Positions 1-8,718 of a stretch of 50,225 nt of DNA are shown piece by piece. The position numbers and the translations under genes were made by a program. The notes beneath the pieces are model-generated. The model had not been told where the DNA came from. It did not search any database and saw only the letters and a program-made list of their open reading frames with translations. Numbering within the stretch: position 1 is the first letter of the stretch; the number at the start of each line of letters is the position of its first letter. The stretch is from Enhygromyxa salina (GTDB taxonomy: Bacteria; Myxococcota_A; Polyangia; Nannocystales; Nannocystaceae), in the NCBI RefSeq assembly GCF_002994615.1, contig NZ_PVNK01000209.1:1-50225 (forward strand), in the 5' to 3' direction.

Positions 1-453
1 AGGGGGCCACGCATCCCACTGCGTGTCACATACCAGCCCACCGAGGGAGGGAGCGCAGCGACCGACCGACCTGCCGCGCAGCGGCAGTGCGTGGCAAAGT
101 TGCTGACGCCTGCGGGGGTCATAGACAACCAGCCCCCTTTAGGGGGCCACGCATCCCACTGCGTGTCACATACCAGCCCACCGAGGGAGGGAGCGCAGCG
201 ACCGACCGACCTGCCGCGCAGCGGCAGTGCGTGGCAAAGTTGCTGACGCCTGCGGGGGTCATAGACAGCCAGCCCCCTTTAGGGGGCCACGCATCCCACT
301 GCGTGCCACATACCAGCCCACCGAGGGAGGGAGCGCAGCGACCGACCGACCTGCCGCGCAGCGGCAGTGCGTGGCAAAGTTGCTGACGCCTGCGGGGGTC
401 ATAGACAGCCGCAGTGCGTGGCAGAGTTGCTGACGCCTGCGGGGGTCATAGAC
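1..453. repeat. 140-bp tandem repeat block, gene-free
   Basis: Three near-identical 140-bp units begin at 1, 141 and 281, followed by a partial unit from about 410 to 453; the first may continue left of the window. Unit junctions carry a GC hairpin (GCCCCC-TTTA-GGGGGC, 132-147). Within each unit GCCACGC and ACTGC near the left end can pair with GCAGT and GCGTGGC near the right end, so a unit could fold as one long hairpin. Short ORFs across it only translate the repeat and are not credible genes. The block sits just after the stop of the minus-strand gene ending at 456. A related copy lies at 28690-28738. Confidence 0.9.
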
Positions 454-455
454 AC

Positions 456-1163
456 TCAGAACCGGCCGCTGACGGCGAGGCCGAGCTGCCCGGGCGCGAG
501 GGCGAAGCTGGCCGCGAGCCGCCGCTTGTGCAGCGCACCGACCACGGTCATGGCGATGCCTCCGAGCAACAACACCCCGCCCGGCACGCCCATGGTCACC
601 GCCGCGCGATCGCGGGCGTCGGCGAAGCAGTTGTTGCCCGCGGCCGGATCACAGGCCGCGGTCTGGCTCATGGCGATCGCGCCGCCGACGAGGACCGCGC
701 CCGTGATCGTGGCGCCGATCCCCGCGCCGATCCAGCGCCGCGCCGCCAGGGCCTCGGGGCTGTCGCGCAGCGAATCGTAGTCGTCGTCGATGAACTCGTC
801 GTCGTCGTCGATGAACTCGTCGTCGTCGAAGTCGGGCTCTGGGTCATCATCGAGCGCGGGCGCGGGCGGGCTCGCCGGGTTCAGCTCCGCTGGCGGCGGG
901 GCGGGCTCGGCCTGTTCGCCGGGCTCGTCTTCGACGTTGGGGAGCGGGTCGGGCTCGCCCGCGTCGACGAGCTCGTCCGGTGGCTCCGCGGCGACCTCGA
1001 CCGGCTCGTCCTCGGCGCTGAGCTCGACCGGCGGCGCGGCCGACCCGGTCAGCGGGGCGAGGGTCAGGCCGAGGGCGACAGCGACGCTGACGATGGCGCG
1101 GGACGGCGGCTCCAGCATGGACGCGAACACAGTAGAGCGCGGGCCCAGCGTTGCCAAGCTCAT
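456..1163 (-). CDS. acidic-linker membrane protein of unknown function
   Basis: 235 residues, not recognised. The start at 1163 is chosen because its ATG overlaps the TGA of the upstream isoaspartyl peptidase gene by 4 nt (ATGA), implying translational coupling. The N-terminus has a hydrophobic, signal-like segment ending near GSAA. Next comes a long Asp/Glu/Pro-rich stretch containing two copies of a DDDDEFI-like acidic repeat (DNA period 21 bp, about 781-830). Two hydrophobic helices follow, separated by a short loop with two Cys, and the protein ends in a short basic/hydrophobic tail. It is probably an envelope protein with the acidic part outside the cytoplasm; the job is unknown. An internal ATG at 1118 is an alternative start. 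Confidence 0.6.
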   Translation of the reverse strand: MSLATLGPRSTVFASMLEPPSRAIVSVAVALGLTLAPLTGSAAPPVELSAEDEPVEVAAEPPDELVDAGEPDPLPNVEDEPGEQAEPAPPPAELNPASPPAPALDDDPEPDFDDDEFIDDDDEFIDDDYDSLRDSPEALAARRWIGAGIGATITGAVLVGGAIAMSQTAACDPAAGNNCFADARDRAAVTMGVPGGVLLLGGIAMTVVGALHKRRLAASFALAPGQLGLAVSGRF

Positions 1164-2368
1164 CGATCCTGACGCTGGATCCAGGTGTCTGCCCGGTGGC
1201 GCGCGTCGCGATCGCGGGCGGCCCAGGCCATCTGCGAGGTCGCGCCCGTGCCCCACCCGAGGTCCGAGACCGCGATCACGCCGACGCCCTCCTCGGGGCT
1301 GATCTCTCGGGTCACCAAACGGATCGCGTCGGCCGGCGTCTGGCCCCGAGCGAGCAGCTCGTAGACCCGCGCCGCGACCAACTCACGAATGATCGCCTCG
1401 CCCTTGCCGGTCGCCGCGACCGCGCCGTGCGGACCGGCGTAGAGCCCGGCCCCGAGCAGCGGCACGTCGCCGACCCGACCGTGAATTGCGAGCGTCGTGC
1501 CCCCCGTCGACAGCGCGGCCGCGTAGCGCCCCTGCGCCGTACGCACGACCACGCCGACGGTGTCCTTGGTCTCGTCGGGGGTCTCGTCGGGCGCCTCGCC
1601 CTGCGCCCCAGCCTCTGCGGCCTCGAGCAGCGCCATCGCCTCGTCGAGCTTGGCCGGCGCGGGGGTCGCGAAGTTCCAGTGCCGCCGCCAGTCCCACTCG
1701 GACCAGGGCCCGGCCTCGCCCGCGAACAGCTTCGCGTAGCCCCGCGCGAGCTTGGCCCGGGCCTGTGGGGTCGAGAGGTCCCGGGCCTCGAGCCCCAGCG
1801 TGCCCGCGAACGCCTGGGCGCCCTCGCCGACCAGGAGCAGGTGCGGCGAGGCGGCGACGGCCTCGGCCACGCGGATCGGGTGGCGAAGATCCGCGATCCC
1901 GGCGACCGCACCGAAGCGCGCGCGGTCGTCCATGAGCGCGGCGTCGGCCTCGATGCTGCGCGCGTCGAGGCGCAAGTTGGCGCCGGTCCCCGCGTTGAAG
2001 CGCGGGTCATCCTCGAGCGACTCGATCGTCGCGATCGCGGCCGCGACCGCGTCCTCGCCCTCCGACTCGAGCCGCGCGAAGCCCCGGTCGACCGCGACCG
2101 CGGGCCCATCGCTGCGCGAGGCCGGCGAGCCCTGCCCGCCGTGCGCGAGCACCAGCGGACCGACGCGCGCCGGATCGCTCGCCGCTCGCTCGACCGCGAC
2201 CGCGTCCACGCTCCGCGGCGGGACCTCGCCGACCCGGGGCCGCGGGTCGCAGCCGAGCGCGAGGGGCAGGACCACGAGCGACAACCACGCGCGCAGCGAA
2301 GCGGCGCGGCTCGGAGAGGGTCGCGGGGCGCGGAGCGGCGCTGCTGCCAGCCTCGATCGTCGTCGCAT
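1160..2368 (-). CDS. lipoprotein isoaspartyl peptidase / plant-type L-asparaginase
   Basis: 402 residues of the Ntn-hydrolase asparaginase-2 family, which cleaves isoaspartyl (beta-aspartyl) peptides and sometimes asparagine. Family marks: HGGQG near residue 76, NAGTGANL near 125, the autoprocessing site with nucleophile Thr270 in KDTVGVVV, and a GKGEAII segment near 321. Unusually, the N-terminus is a basic plus hydrophobic signal with a lipobox ending LALG-Cys40, so the enzyme is probably an exported lipoprotein. The linker before Thr270 is acidic and would be cut on activation. Family members are known to split beta-Asp-Arg from cyanophycin, which may link it functionally to the cphA/cphB/iadA genes 11 kb away (inference). 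A TAGGTT hexamer ends 6 nt before the ATG. Confidence 0.88.
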   Translation of the reverse strand: MRRRSRLAAAPLRAPRPSPSRAASLRAWLSLVVLPLALGCDPRPRVGEVPPRSVDAVAVERAASDPARVGPLVLAHGGQGSPASRSDGPAVAVDRGFARLESEGEDAVAAAIATIESLEDDPRFNAGTGANLRLDARSIEADAALMDDRARFGAVAGIADLRHPIRVAEAVAASPHLLLVGEGAQAFAGTLGLEARDLSTPQARAKLARGYAKLFAGEAGPWSEWDWRRHWNFATPAPAKLDEAMALLEAAEAGAQGEAPDETPDETKDTVGVVVRTAQGRYAAALSTGGTTLAIHGRVGDVPLLGAGLYAGPHGAVAATGKGEAIIRELVAARVYELLARGQTPADAIRLVTREISPEEGVGVIAVSDLGWGTGATSQMAWAARDRDARHRADTWIQRQDR

Positions 2369-2374
2369 CGGCCC

Positions 2375-2423
2375 AACCTATCGCAGGAGGCCGCTTGCGT
2401 CTGCTCGGCGCGACCGTCAAGCT
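2375..2423. promoter_or_regulatory. divergent pair of promoters abutting both start codons
   Basis: The 61-bp gap between divergent genes holds two -10-like hexamers: TAGGTT on the minus strand (2380-2375), 6 nt before the ATG at 2368, and CAAGCT on the plus strand (2418-2423), 6 nt before the GTG at 2430. An AGGAGG at 2385-2390 is too far from either start to act as a ribosome binding site. Both mRNAs are inferred to be leaderless. Confidence 0.45.
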
Positions 2424-2429
2424 TGGCCC

Positions 2430-3755
2430 GTGTACGGCGCCCTCCCCCTCGCGTTGGCCCTGACCCTGGGCCCCGCCAAGACCCCCGCCGAGACCCCCGC
2501 CGGCCGGGGCGCCGAGCACCAGACCCCGCTCAGCACCGAGCAGTGCCGCGAGCAGCAGCTGGACTTCTTCGTCGGCTTTGGCCCCGCCGAGGCCCCGACC
2601 CTGCTGAAGGTCTACCTCGATCCAACCGAGACCGAGACCAGCCCGCTGCGCGTGTGGCTCGAGCTCCGGCGGATCGCCGGCGAGCGCGGCGACGAGCTGC
2701 GCGTCGAGCTGATCCCAACCCGCGGCGGCCTCGCCAACCCCGACCCCGAGCCGGACTCCGTGCGCCTGTGGTTCATGGCCGTGGCCGCGCTCGGCGAGCT
2801 CGAAGAGGCCCTGCGCCTGCTCGATCGCCAGGACTGGCTGCGGATCGCGGCCGAGCTGCGCAGCGAAGACGGCCGAGACAGGCTCGCGCGCGCGGTCGGG
2901 CTCGACGCCGACGCGATCGAGGCCCTGCGCACGGGCGCGGCGGGGGGCTGCCTCCGCCGCAGCCTCGACCGAGCGTCCGCGGGCCTCGCGGTCCAGACCA
3001 TGGGCCAGCGCTCATCGCTCATCGGCGTGGTCGATCGCGCGGGCACCGAGCAGTTCCAGTACGTCGACGCCGAGCTCAGCGAGCTGCGCACGCAGATCGA
3101 TCGCCTGGTCACCGCCCCCAGCTACGCCGACGTGGCGATCGGCTTCGTGCCCTTCGGCCCGTCGATGATCAGCCGGACCTCGCGCCTCGATCGCACCTTC
3201 CCGGAGACCGGCGTGCTCGTCGGCGGCGAAGCCCTGCCCCACCGCCTCGTGATCTTCGTCGAGGATGAAGAGCACGGCCGCCTGCCCGACTGGCTCGGCC
3301 CGGCGATGCGCTACCGGACGCAGCACCCGGGTCGGATGTCCGTCCAGCTGATCGCCGCGGGCGTCGGGAGCCGGGCGATCGGGCTGCGGCGGCGGCTGTG
3401 CGCGGCCCGGACCCTCGGCCTCGAGGTCGAGTACTTGCTGCTGCTGTCCGAGCACCCCGCGGCCCGCCGCCTCCACGAGACCGATCTCCACGAGGTCCTC
3501 CAGCCCGTCGCCGACTCCGATGCATGCAGTGACAGCGAGCCGCTCGAGTCGCCGGGCGTCGGCGAGGAGCCGAGCTCGCGGCGCGGCGGCGACTTCGGTC
3601 ATCCCCGCGGCGCGTGGTTCGACGGGCGCCCGGTCAACCCCGCCGACCTCGAGAGCCTCGAGTGGCAGCTCGACAGCGATCTTCAGCCGAGCATCATCGA
3701 CTGGCTCACGACCCCCGACAGCCAGGCCATGGACGTTGTTTCGCCCGGGTTTTGA
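2430..3755 (+). CDS. unknown secreted or periplasmic protein, possibly thioredoxin-fold
   Basis: 441 residues, not recognised with confidence. The open frame extends far upstream; GTG at 2430 is preferred because a short hydrophobic leader (LPLALALTLG) follows directly and a CAAGCT hexamer lies 6 nt before it. The first part (LLKVYLDP, then a helix, then LRVELIP) and a later stretch (RLVIFVEDE, VQLIAAG) resemble the strand-helix-strand pattern of DsbA/thioredoxin-like domains, but no CXXC redox motif is present. A redox function is therefore not supported, and the fold is a guess. It is divergent from the isoaspartyl peptidase and lies 45 bp before the PP2C gene. Confidence 0.65.
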   Translation: MYGALPLALALTLGPAKTPAETPAGRGAEHQTPLSTEQCREQQLDFFVGFGPAEAPTLLKVYLDPTETETSPLRVWLELRRIAGERGDELRVELIPTRGGLANPDPEPDSVRLWFMAVAALGELEEALRLLDRQDWLRIAAELRSEDGRDRLARAVGLDADAIEALRTGAAGGCLRRSLDRASAGLAVQTMGQRSSLIGVVDRAGTEQFQYVDAELSELRTQIDRLVTAPSYADVAIGFVPFGPSMISRTSRLDRTFPETGVLVGGEALPHRLVIFVEDEEHGRLPDWLGPAMRYRTQHPGRMSVQLIAAGVGSRAIGLRRRLCAARTLGLEVEYLLLLSEHPAARRLHETDLHEVLQPVADSDACSDSEPLESPGVGEEPSSRRGGDFGHPRGAWFDGRPVNPADLESLEWQLDSDLQPSIIDWLTTPDSQAMDVVSPGF

Positions 3756-3782
3756 GCCCGAGCAGGCCACGCGCAAACGAGC

Positions 3783-3788
3783 TATCAT
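3783..3788 (+). promoter_or_regulatory. -10 hexamer upstream of PP2C gene
   Basis: TATCAT ends 12 nt before the ATG at 3801, giving a leader of only about 5 nt. There is no Shine-Dalgarno sequence between it and the start. Confidence 0.4.
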
Positions 3789-3800
3789 CCGCGGCCACCC

Positions 3801-5416
<1,616 letters not shown>

Positions 5417-5423
<7 letters not shown>

Positions 5424-5434
5424 GACTAGGACTA
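5417..5434 (+). repeat. three GGACTA copies spanning a stop codon
   Basis: Three perfect 6-bp units overlap the TAG stop (5421-5423) of the PP2C gene. Each unit adds a further in-frame TAG. Confidence 0.8.
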
Positions 5435-5549
5435 GGGTGACTCCGCTGCTGCCTGACGCCGCTGACAAGGCGGCGGCGCCTGGCATGGTCGTTGCTCACA
5501 GATCCGAGCCGCGATGTGGGATCAAACGAGTACCGTGGGAGATGAGACA

Positions 5550-6257
5550 ATGTCGAAACCCGTGGCGCTCCTGTACGTGCCGCTGTGGGCCCTGCGGGCC
5601 AACGAGGCGAGCGCCATGGTCGGTCTGGGTGGAGGTCACTCGCGCCGGCTCGGCTGGTGGTGCGTGGTCACGCTCGTGTTGGTTCGGGTGTTCCTGCGGC
5701 TGCCTCGGATCGCGCGCTGGCATCAGGAGCAACGCCGCGCGGCGCTCGAGCGCGAGGCGATCGGTGCTCGCCAGCAGCTCATCGCGCAGCTCTCGCCCTC
5801 CCAGGTGCGGGAGCTGACCCAGCTCGAGCGCCTCGTCGACTACGTTCGCCAGCGCCAGCTAACACGCGATCAACAGACCGACTCGGAGCTCGTGTGTCGC
5901 CTCGACCAGCTGCTGTGGGAGTTTTCGCAGCGGGCCCGGCGACTCCAGGTCGCCCGCAGCGCCCTCGCGCTGACCCAGGGCGACACGGTCGAGAGCGTCG
6001 AGGTCGACGATCCCGTGTGCCCCGAGCTCGCGCAGTGGCGAGCGATGGCCCGGGCGCTGTGCGTTCGGCGGATCGAGGAGCTCGAGACCGAGCTCGCCCG
6101 CATCTCCCAGGTCGTGCGCCTGGTCTACGAGCAGACCCTCGCCTGTCACCTGCTCGGGGAGCCGGTCGACGCTGCCCTCGACGACGTGGTCGAGGAGGCC
6201 AGGCTCGCGCTCGTGGTCCGCGGGGAGGTCGAGGCCACGGTCGCCTGCCCGGCCTGA
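5550..6257 (+). CDS. membrane-anchored coiled-coil protein of unknown function
   Basis: 235 residues, not recognised. ATG 5550 is preferred because GGGAG at 5537-5541 is well placed before it; an upstream GTG-like extension lacks such a site. After a short N-terminal part there is one hydrophobic helix (WWCVVTLVLVRVFLRL). The rest is helical and charged with heptad-like spacing (RELTQLERLVDYVRQRQL and onward), suggesting a coiled coil on the cytoplasmic side. Cys residues are scattered without a motif. There is no informative operon partner: the DoxX-like gene starts 153 bp later. Confidence 0.55.
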   Translation: MSKPVALLYVPLWALRANEASAMVGLGGGHSRRLGWWCVVTLVLVRVFLRLPRIARWHQEQRRAALEREAIGARQQLIAQLSPSQVRELTQLERLVDYVRQRQLTRDQQTDSELVCRLDQLLWEFSQRARRLQVARSALALTQGDTVESVEVDDPVCPELAQWRAMARALCVRRIEELETELARISQVVRLVYEQTLACHLLGEPVDAALDDVVEEARLALVVRGEVEATVACPA

Positions 6258-6410
6258 GCGACGCAGCCGCCGCACGGACGAATGCGCGAAATTTCTCGTC
6301 CTTGGGGGAAAGCACCTCGGCCGCGCTGGCCTCGTCGGGCCCCACGCCCAGCGAAGCAGAGGTCGCCTCAGCGGCACAGGCCGTGCAACCGAGCGCGATC
6401 ACGAGGACAG

Positions 6411-6878
6411 ATGATGGCCAAGCTCAGCGAAACCACGCCAGCCTTCACCCCGACCCCCGCGATCATCGACGATCCCGACCGGGCACGACGGGGCGCCCTC
6501 GGCGTCACGACCGGGCCCGTCGCGCGGACCCTGTTTGCGATCCCGTTTTTGGTCTTCGGCCTCAACCACTTCTTGATGACCAAGCAGATGGCCGCGCTGG
6601 TCCCGGAGTGGCTGGGCGCGCCCTCGTTTTGGGTCTACCTCACGGGCGCCGCGATGATCGCGGGCGCGATCGCGATCGTCACCGGGCGCTTCATCATCCC
6701 GGCCGCGATCGGGCTCGCGAGCATGCTCGCCGTGTTCATCCTGACGATCCACATCCCCGGGATGATGCACGAGCAGACCATGCAGCTCTCGATGATCAGC
6801 GCGCTCAAGGACTTCGCGTTGGGCGCCGCTGCGCTCATGACAATTCGTGCCGTGGGTCACGATCCGACCTCGGCTTGA
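6411..6878 (+). CDS. DoxX-like four-helix membrane protein
   Basis: 155 residues with about four membrane helices (FAIPFLVFGLNHFL; WVYLTGAAMIAGAIAIV; IPAAIGLASMLAVFILTI; a C-terminal helix). The layout, with a His in the first helix region and a small helix bundle, fits the broad DoxX/DoxD membrane family, whose members sit in the inner membrane and have varied, poorly defined redox-linked roles. ATG 6411 (or 6414) is preceded by GAGGACAG, an acceptable ribosome binding site. The N-terminal 35 residues are polar and Pro/Thr-rich. The family assignment rests on overall pattern, not on a specific catalytic motif. Confidence 0.7.
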   Translation: MMAKLSETTPAFTPTPAIIDDPDRARRGALGVTTGPVARTLFAIPFLVFGLNHFLMTKQMAALVPEWLGAPSFWVYLTGAAMIAGAIAIVTGRFIIPAAIGLASMLAVFILTIHIPGMMHEQTMQLSMISALKDFALGAAALMTIRAVGHDPTSA

Positions 6879-6902
6879 GTCGGTCGAGGCCGGCGCGTGT
6901 GC

Positions 6903-6908
6903 CAAGAT
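6903..6908 (+). promoter_or_regulatory. -10 hexamer abutting a GTG start
   Basis: CAAGAT ends 6 nt before GTG 6915, with no Shine-Dalgarno sequence between them. Confidence 0.35.
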
Positions 6909-6914
6909 GGCGGG

Positions 6915-8165
6915 GTGAAGCGGTTGCCCCCGACGATCTTGCTGTGCCTCGCCAGCCTCGCCTCCTCGCCCGGCTGCGGCGAGGATCACGAGGCGCCCCA
7001 CGGACCCGAGTTTCACTTTGGCCCGGCGCCCGAACAAGGGCCCGCGAGCGCGGCCCCGGCAGACGTCCACGCCGACGAGGCCGACGAGACCGACGTGGCC
7101 GAGGTGGCCGACGAGGCCGCGGCTCCGGGCGTGCGCGAGGACGGCAGCATCGTCTCGGCGGTCCAGTGGTTCGAGGGCGGGCTCGAGCAGGCCCTCGCCA
7201 GGGCCGAGTCCGAGGGCAAGCTGGTGTTCGTCGACGTCGGCGCGTACTGGTGCCCGCCCTGCCACGAGCTCGATGAGAAGACCTTCACCGACCCGCGCGT
7301 CGGCCGATGGCTGGCCGAGCGCGCCATCGCCGTCCACGTCGACGCCGAGAAGGGCGAGGGCCCGGACCTCGTCGAGCGCTACCAGGTTCAGGCCTACCCG
7401 ACCCTGCTGATGCTCGAGGCCAACGGGATCGAGAAGGGCCGGCTCGTCGACTTCATCGAGCCCGAGGCGCTGCTGACCAAGCTCGAGGCCCTCGCCGGGG
7501 GCGACAACGTGCTCACCGAACTCGAGGCCGCGGTCGCGGCCGCGCCCGACGACGTCGAGGCCCGCTATCGCCTCGGCCACGCCTACGTCCTCGCCGCCCG
7601 CCGCGACGAGGCCGAGACCCTCTACGCCAGCGTCGTCGCCAATGACGCCGACAACGCCAAGGGCCTCGCCAGCAAGGTCGGCTACGACCTCGCGATGTTC
7701 TTCACCCTCAAGCTCGACAACGATCCCGAGACCGCGATCCGCGAGCTCGAGGCGCTCCAGGCCAAGTTCCCGACCAGCAGCGAGGCGACCAAGGCCCACC
7801 GCATGATCGGCCGCGCCTACTGCCAGCTCGGCAAGCCCGACGAGGCCGCGGCCGCGCTCGAGGCCATGGTCGCCGCCGATCCAGACGACGTCGGCCGCAA
7901 GTCGAGCTTCGGGTGGTTCGCGTTTCGCCAGAACTGCCGGCCCGACGCCGGGCTCGCGGCGGTCCTCGCCGGCATCGAGCAGGCCCCCGAGGACGCCGAG
8001 CTGCGCTACCTCGAGGCCGAGCTGCGGCGGCTGCTCGGCGAGCCCGAGCTCGCCCTCGCGGCGATGGAGGCCGCGCTCGAGCGTGAGCCCGAGAGCGCGT
8101 ACTACCGGCGTCAGGTCCGTCGCTTCGAGGCCCTCGCCCGGGGCGACGCCGAGCCCGCGCACTGA
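6915..8165 (+). CDS. lipoprotein with thioredoxin domain and TPR-like repeats
   Basis: 416 residues from GTG 6915, which gives a clean signal with lipobox SSPG-Cys21. After an Asp/Glu/Ala-rich linker comes a thioredoxin-fold domain with the redox motif WCPPC (112-116) and the cis-Pro strand YPTLLML. From about residue 200 onward are helical repeats of TPR type (ARYRLGHAYVLAARRDEAETLY; AHRMIGRAYCQLGKPDEAAAAL; ELRYLEAELRRLLGEPELALAAM). It probably acts in the periplasm as a disulfide or thiol oxidoreductase tethered to the membrane, with the TPR part binding a partner protein. The substrate is unknown. Known relatives are DUF255/DsbD-gamma-like thioredoxins with the CPPC motif. Confidence 0.88.
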   Translation: MKRLPPTILLCLASLASSPGCGEDHEAPHGPEFHFGPAPEQGPASAAPADVHADEADETDVAEVADEAAAPGVREDGSIVSAVQWFEGGLEQALARAESEGKLVFVDVGAYWCPPCHELDEKTFTDPRVGRWLAERAIAVHVDAEKGEGPDLVERYQVQAYPTLLMLEANGIEKGRLVDFIEPEALLTKLEALAGGDNVLTELEAAVAAAPDDVEARYRLGHAYVLAARRDEAETLYASVVANDADNAKGLASKVGYDLAMFFTLKLDNDPETAIRELEALQAKFPTSSEATKAHRMIGRAYCQLGKPDEAAAALEAMVAADPDDVGRKSSFGWFAFRQNCRPDAGLAAVLAGIEQAPEDAELRYLEAELRRLLGEPELALAAMEAALEREPESAYYRRQVRRFEALARGDAEPAH

Positions 8166-8320
8166 GGGTCTGGCGCGAGCTCGAGCTGCAAGTCCGCGAC
8201 GGCGAGGGCCGCTGGGTCATCCACGAGGCCGGGCCCGGGCAGCGCCTCGCGATCGCGGCGCTCGGAGTCGAGCTCGAGGTCGAGGCCATCTACCGCGACG
8301 CGATCGCCACACCTGCCTGA
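8162..8320 (+). CDS. possible 52-residue protein or gene remnant
   Basis: A short frame with strongly gene-like composition (VWRELELQVRDGEGRW, then a hydrophobic C-terminal half) ends at TGA 8318-8320. No ATG, GTG or TTG exists in frame after the upstream in-frame stop at 8084-8086; the only candidate is CTG 8162, overlapping the stop of the preceding gene as CTGA. It is either a coupled small gene with a rare start or the C-terminal remnant of a larger protein. The ending faintly recalls the tail of Uma2-like nucleases, but this is weak. Confidence 0.35.
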   Translation: MRVWRELELQVRDGEGRWVIHEAGPGQRLAIAALGVELEVEAIYRDAIATPA

Positions 8321-8357
8321 GCGCAGGGATCGAGCGGGCGCGGGGCCGGGTCCTTGC

Positions 8358-8363
8358 TATCGT
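8358..8363 (+). promoter_or_regulatory. -10 hexamer abutting a GTG start
   Basis: TATCGT ends 7 nt before GTG 8371. This spacing places the expected transcription start at the start codon. Confidence 0.45.
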
Positions 8364-8370
8364 GGGACCG

Positions 8371-8718
8371 GTGTTCGAGGCCGTCATCGCCGCCGCGATC
8401 ATCGTCGCGCTGATCGCCGCCGCGATGATCCCCCCGCTGACCCTGCTGTGGATCGGCGTCGGCGTCGGCAGCCTCGGGGTCCTGCTCGGGATGCCCGCGG
8501 GCTTCGTCTACCACGGGCTGCTGTGGCGAGCGCTGCGGGCCGAGGAGCTCGGGACCGAGGGCATGTGGCTGCGGCCCTACCGGCTCCACGCCAAATTGTC
8601 GGACCCCCAGCGCGAGAAGGTTCAGGCGTGGTTCGCGGCCGGGGCCCTCGGCTTTGGCCTGACGATGCTCGGGGCGACCGCCGTGGTCACAGGCCTGGTC
8701 CGGCTGGCCGGGCAGTGA
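8371..8718 (+). CDS. small two-helix membrane protein, unknown
   Basis: 115 residues. GTG 8371 is preferred over GTG 8362 because TATCGT lies 7 nt before it. An N-terminal hydrophobic pair (VIAAAIIVALIAAAM and LTLLWIGVGVGSLGVLLGM) and a C-terminal helix (GALGFGLTMLGATAVVTGLV) flank a polar middle with RAEELGTEGMWLRPYRLHAKL. The family is not recognised. Its 3' end overlaps the 3' end of the convergent nuclease gene by 32 bp (8687-8718), so the two mRNAs would be complementary there. Confidence 0.6.
   Translation: MFEAVIAAAIIVALIAAAMIPPLTLLWIGVGVGSLGVLLGMPAGFVYHGLLWRALRAEELGTEGMWLRPYRLHAKLSDPQREKVQAWFAAGALGFGLTMLGATAVVTGLVRLAGQ

Noticed and set aside
1..453. CRISPR array
   Set aside because: Repeats are 140 bp long and contiguous, with no unique spacers and no cas genes nearby.
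2385..2397. AGGAGG followed by TTG 2395 as the start of the unknown secreted protein
   Set aside because: TTG 2395 is in a different frame from the coding signal. GTG 2430 is in frame.
5451..5480. Terminator after the PP2C gene
   Set aside because: Only a 5-bp GCCGC/GCGGC stem with no U-tract. Too weak in this GC content.
6230..6402. Lipoprotein-like start on the minus strand (GTG 6402, IALG-Cys)
   Set aside because: Only four residues precede the Cys, the upstream frame is stopped, and the downstream frame turns into a shadow of the coiled-coil gene.
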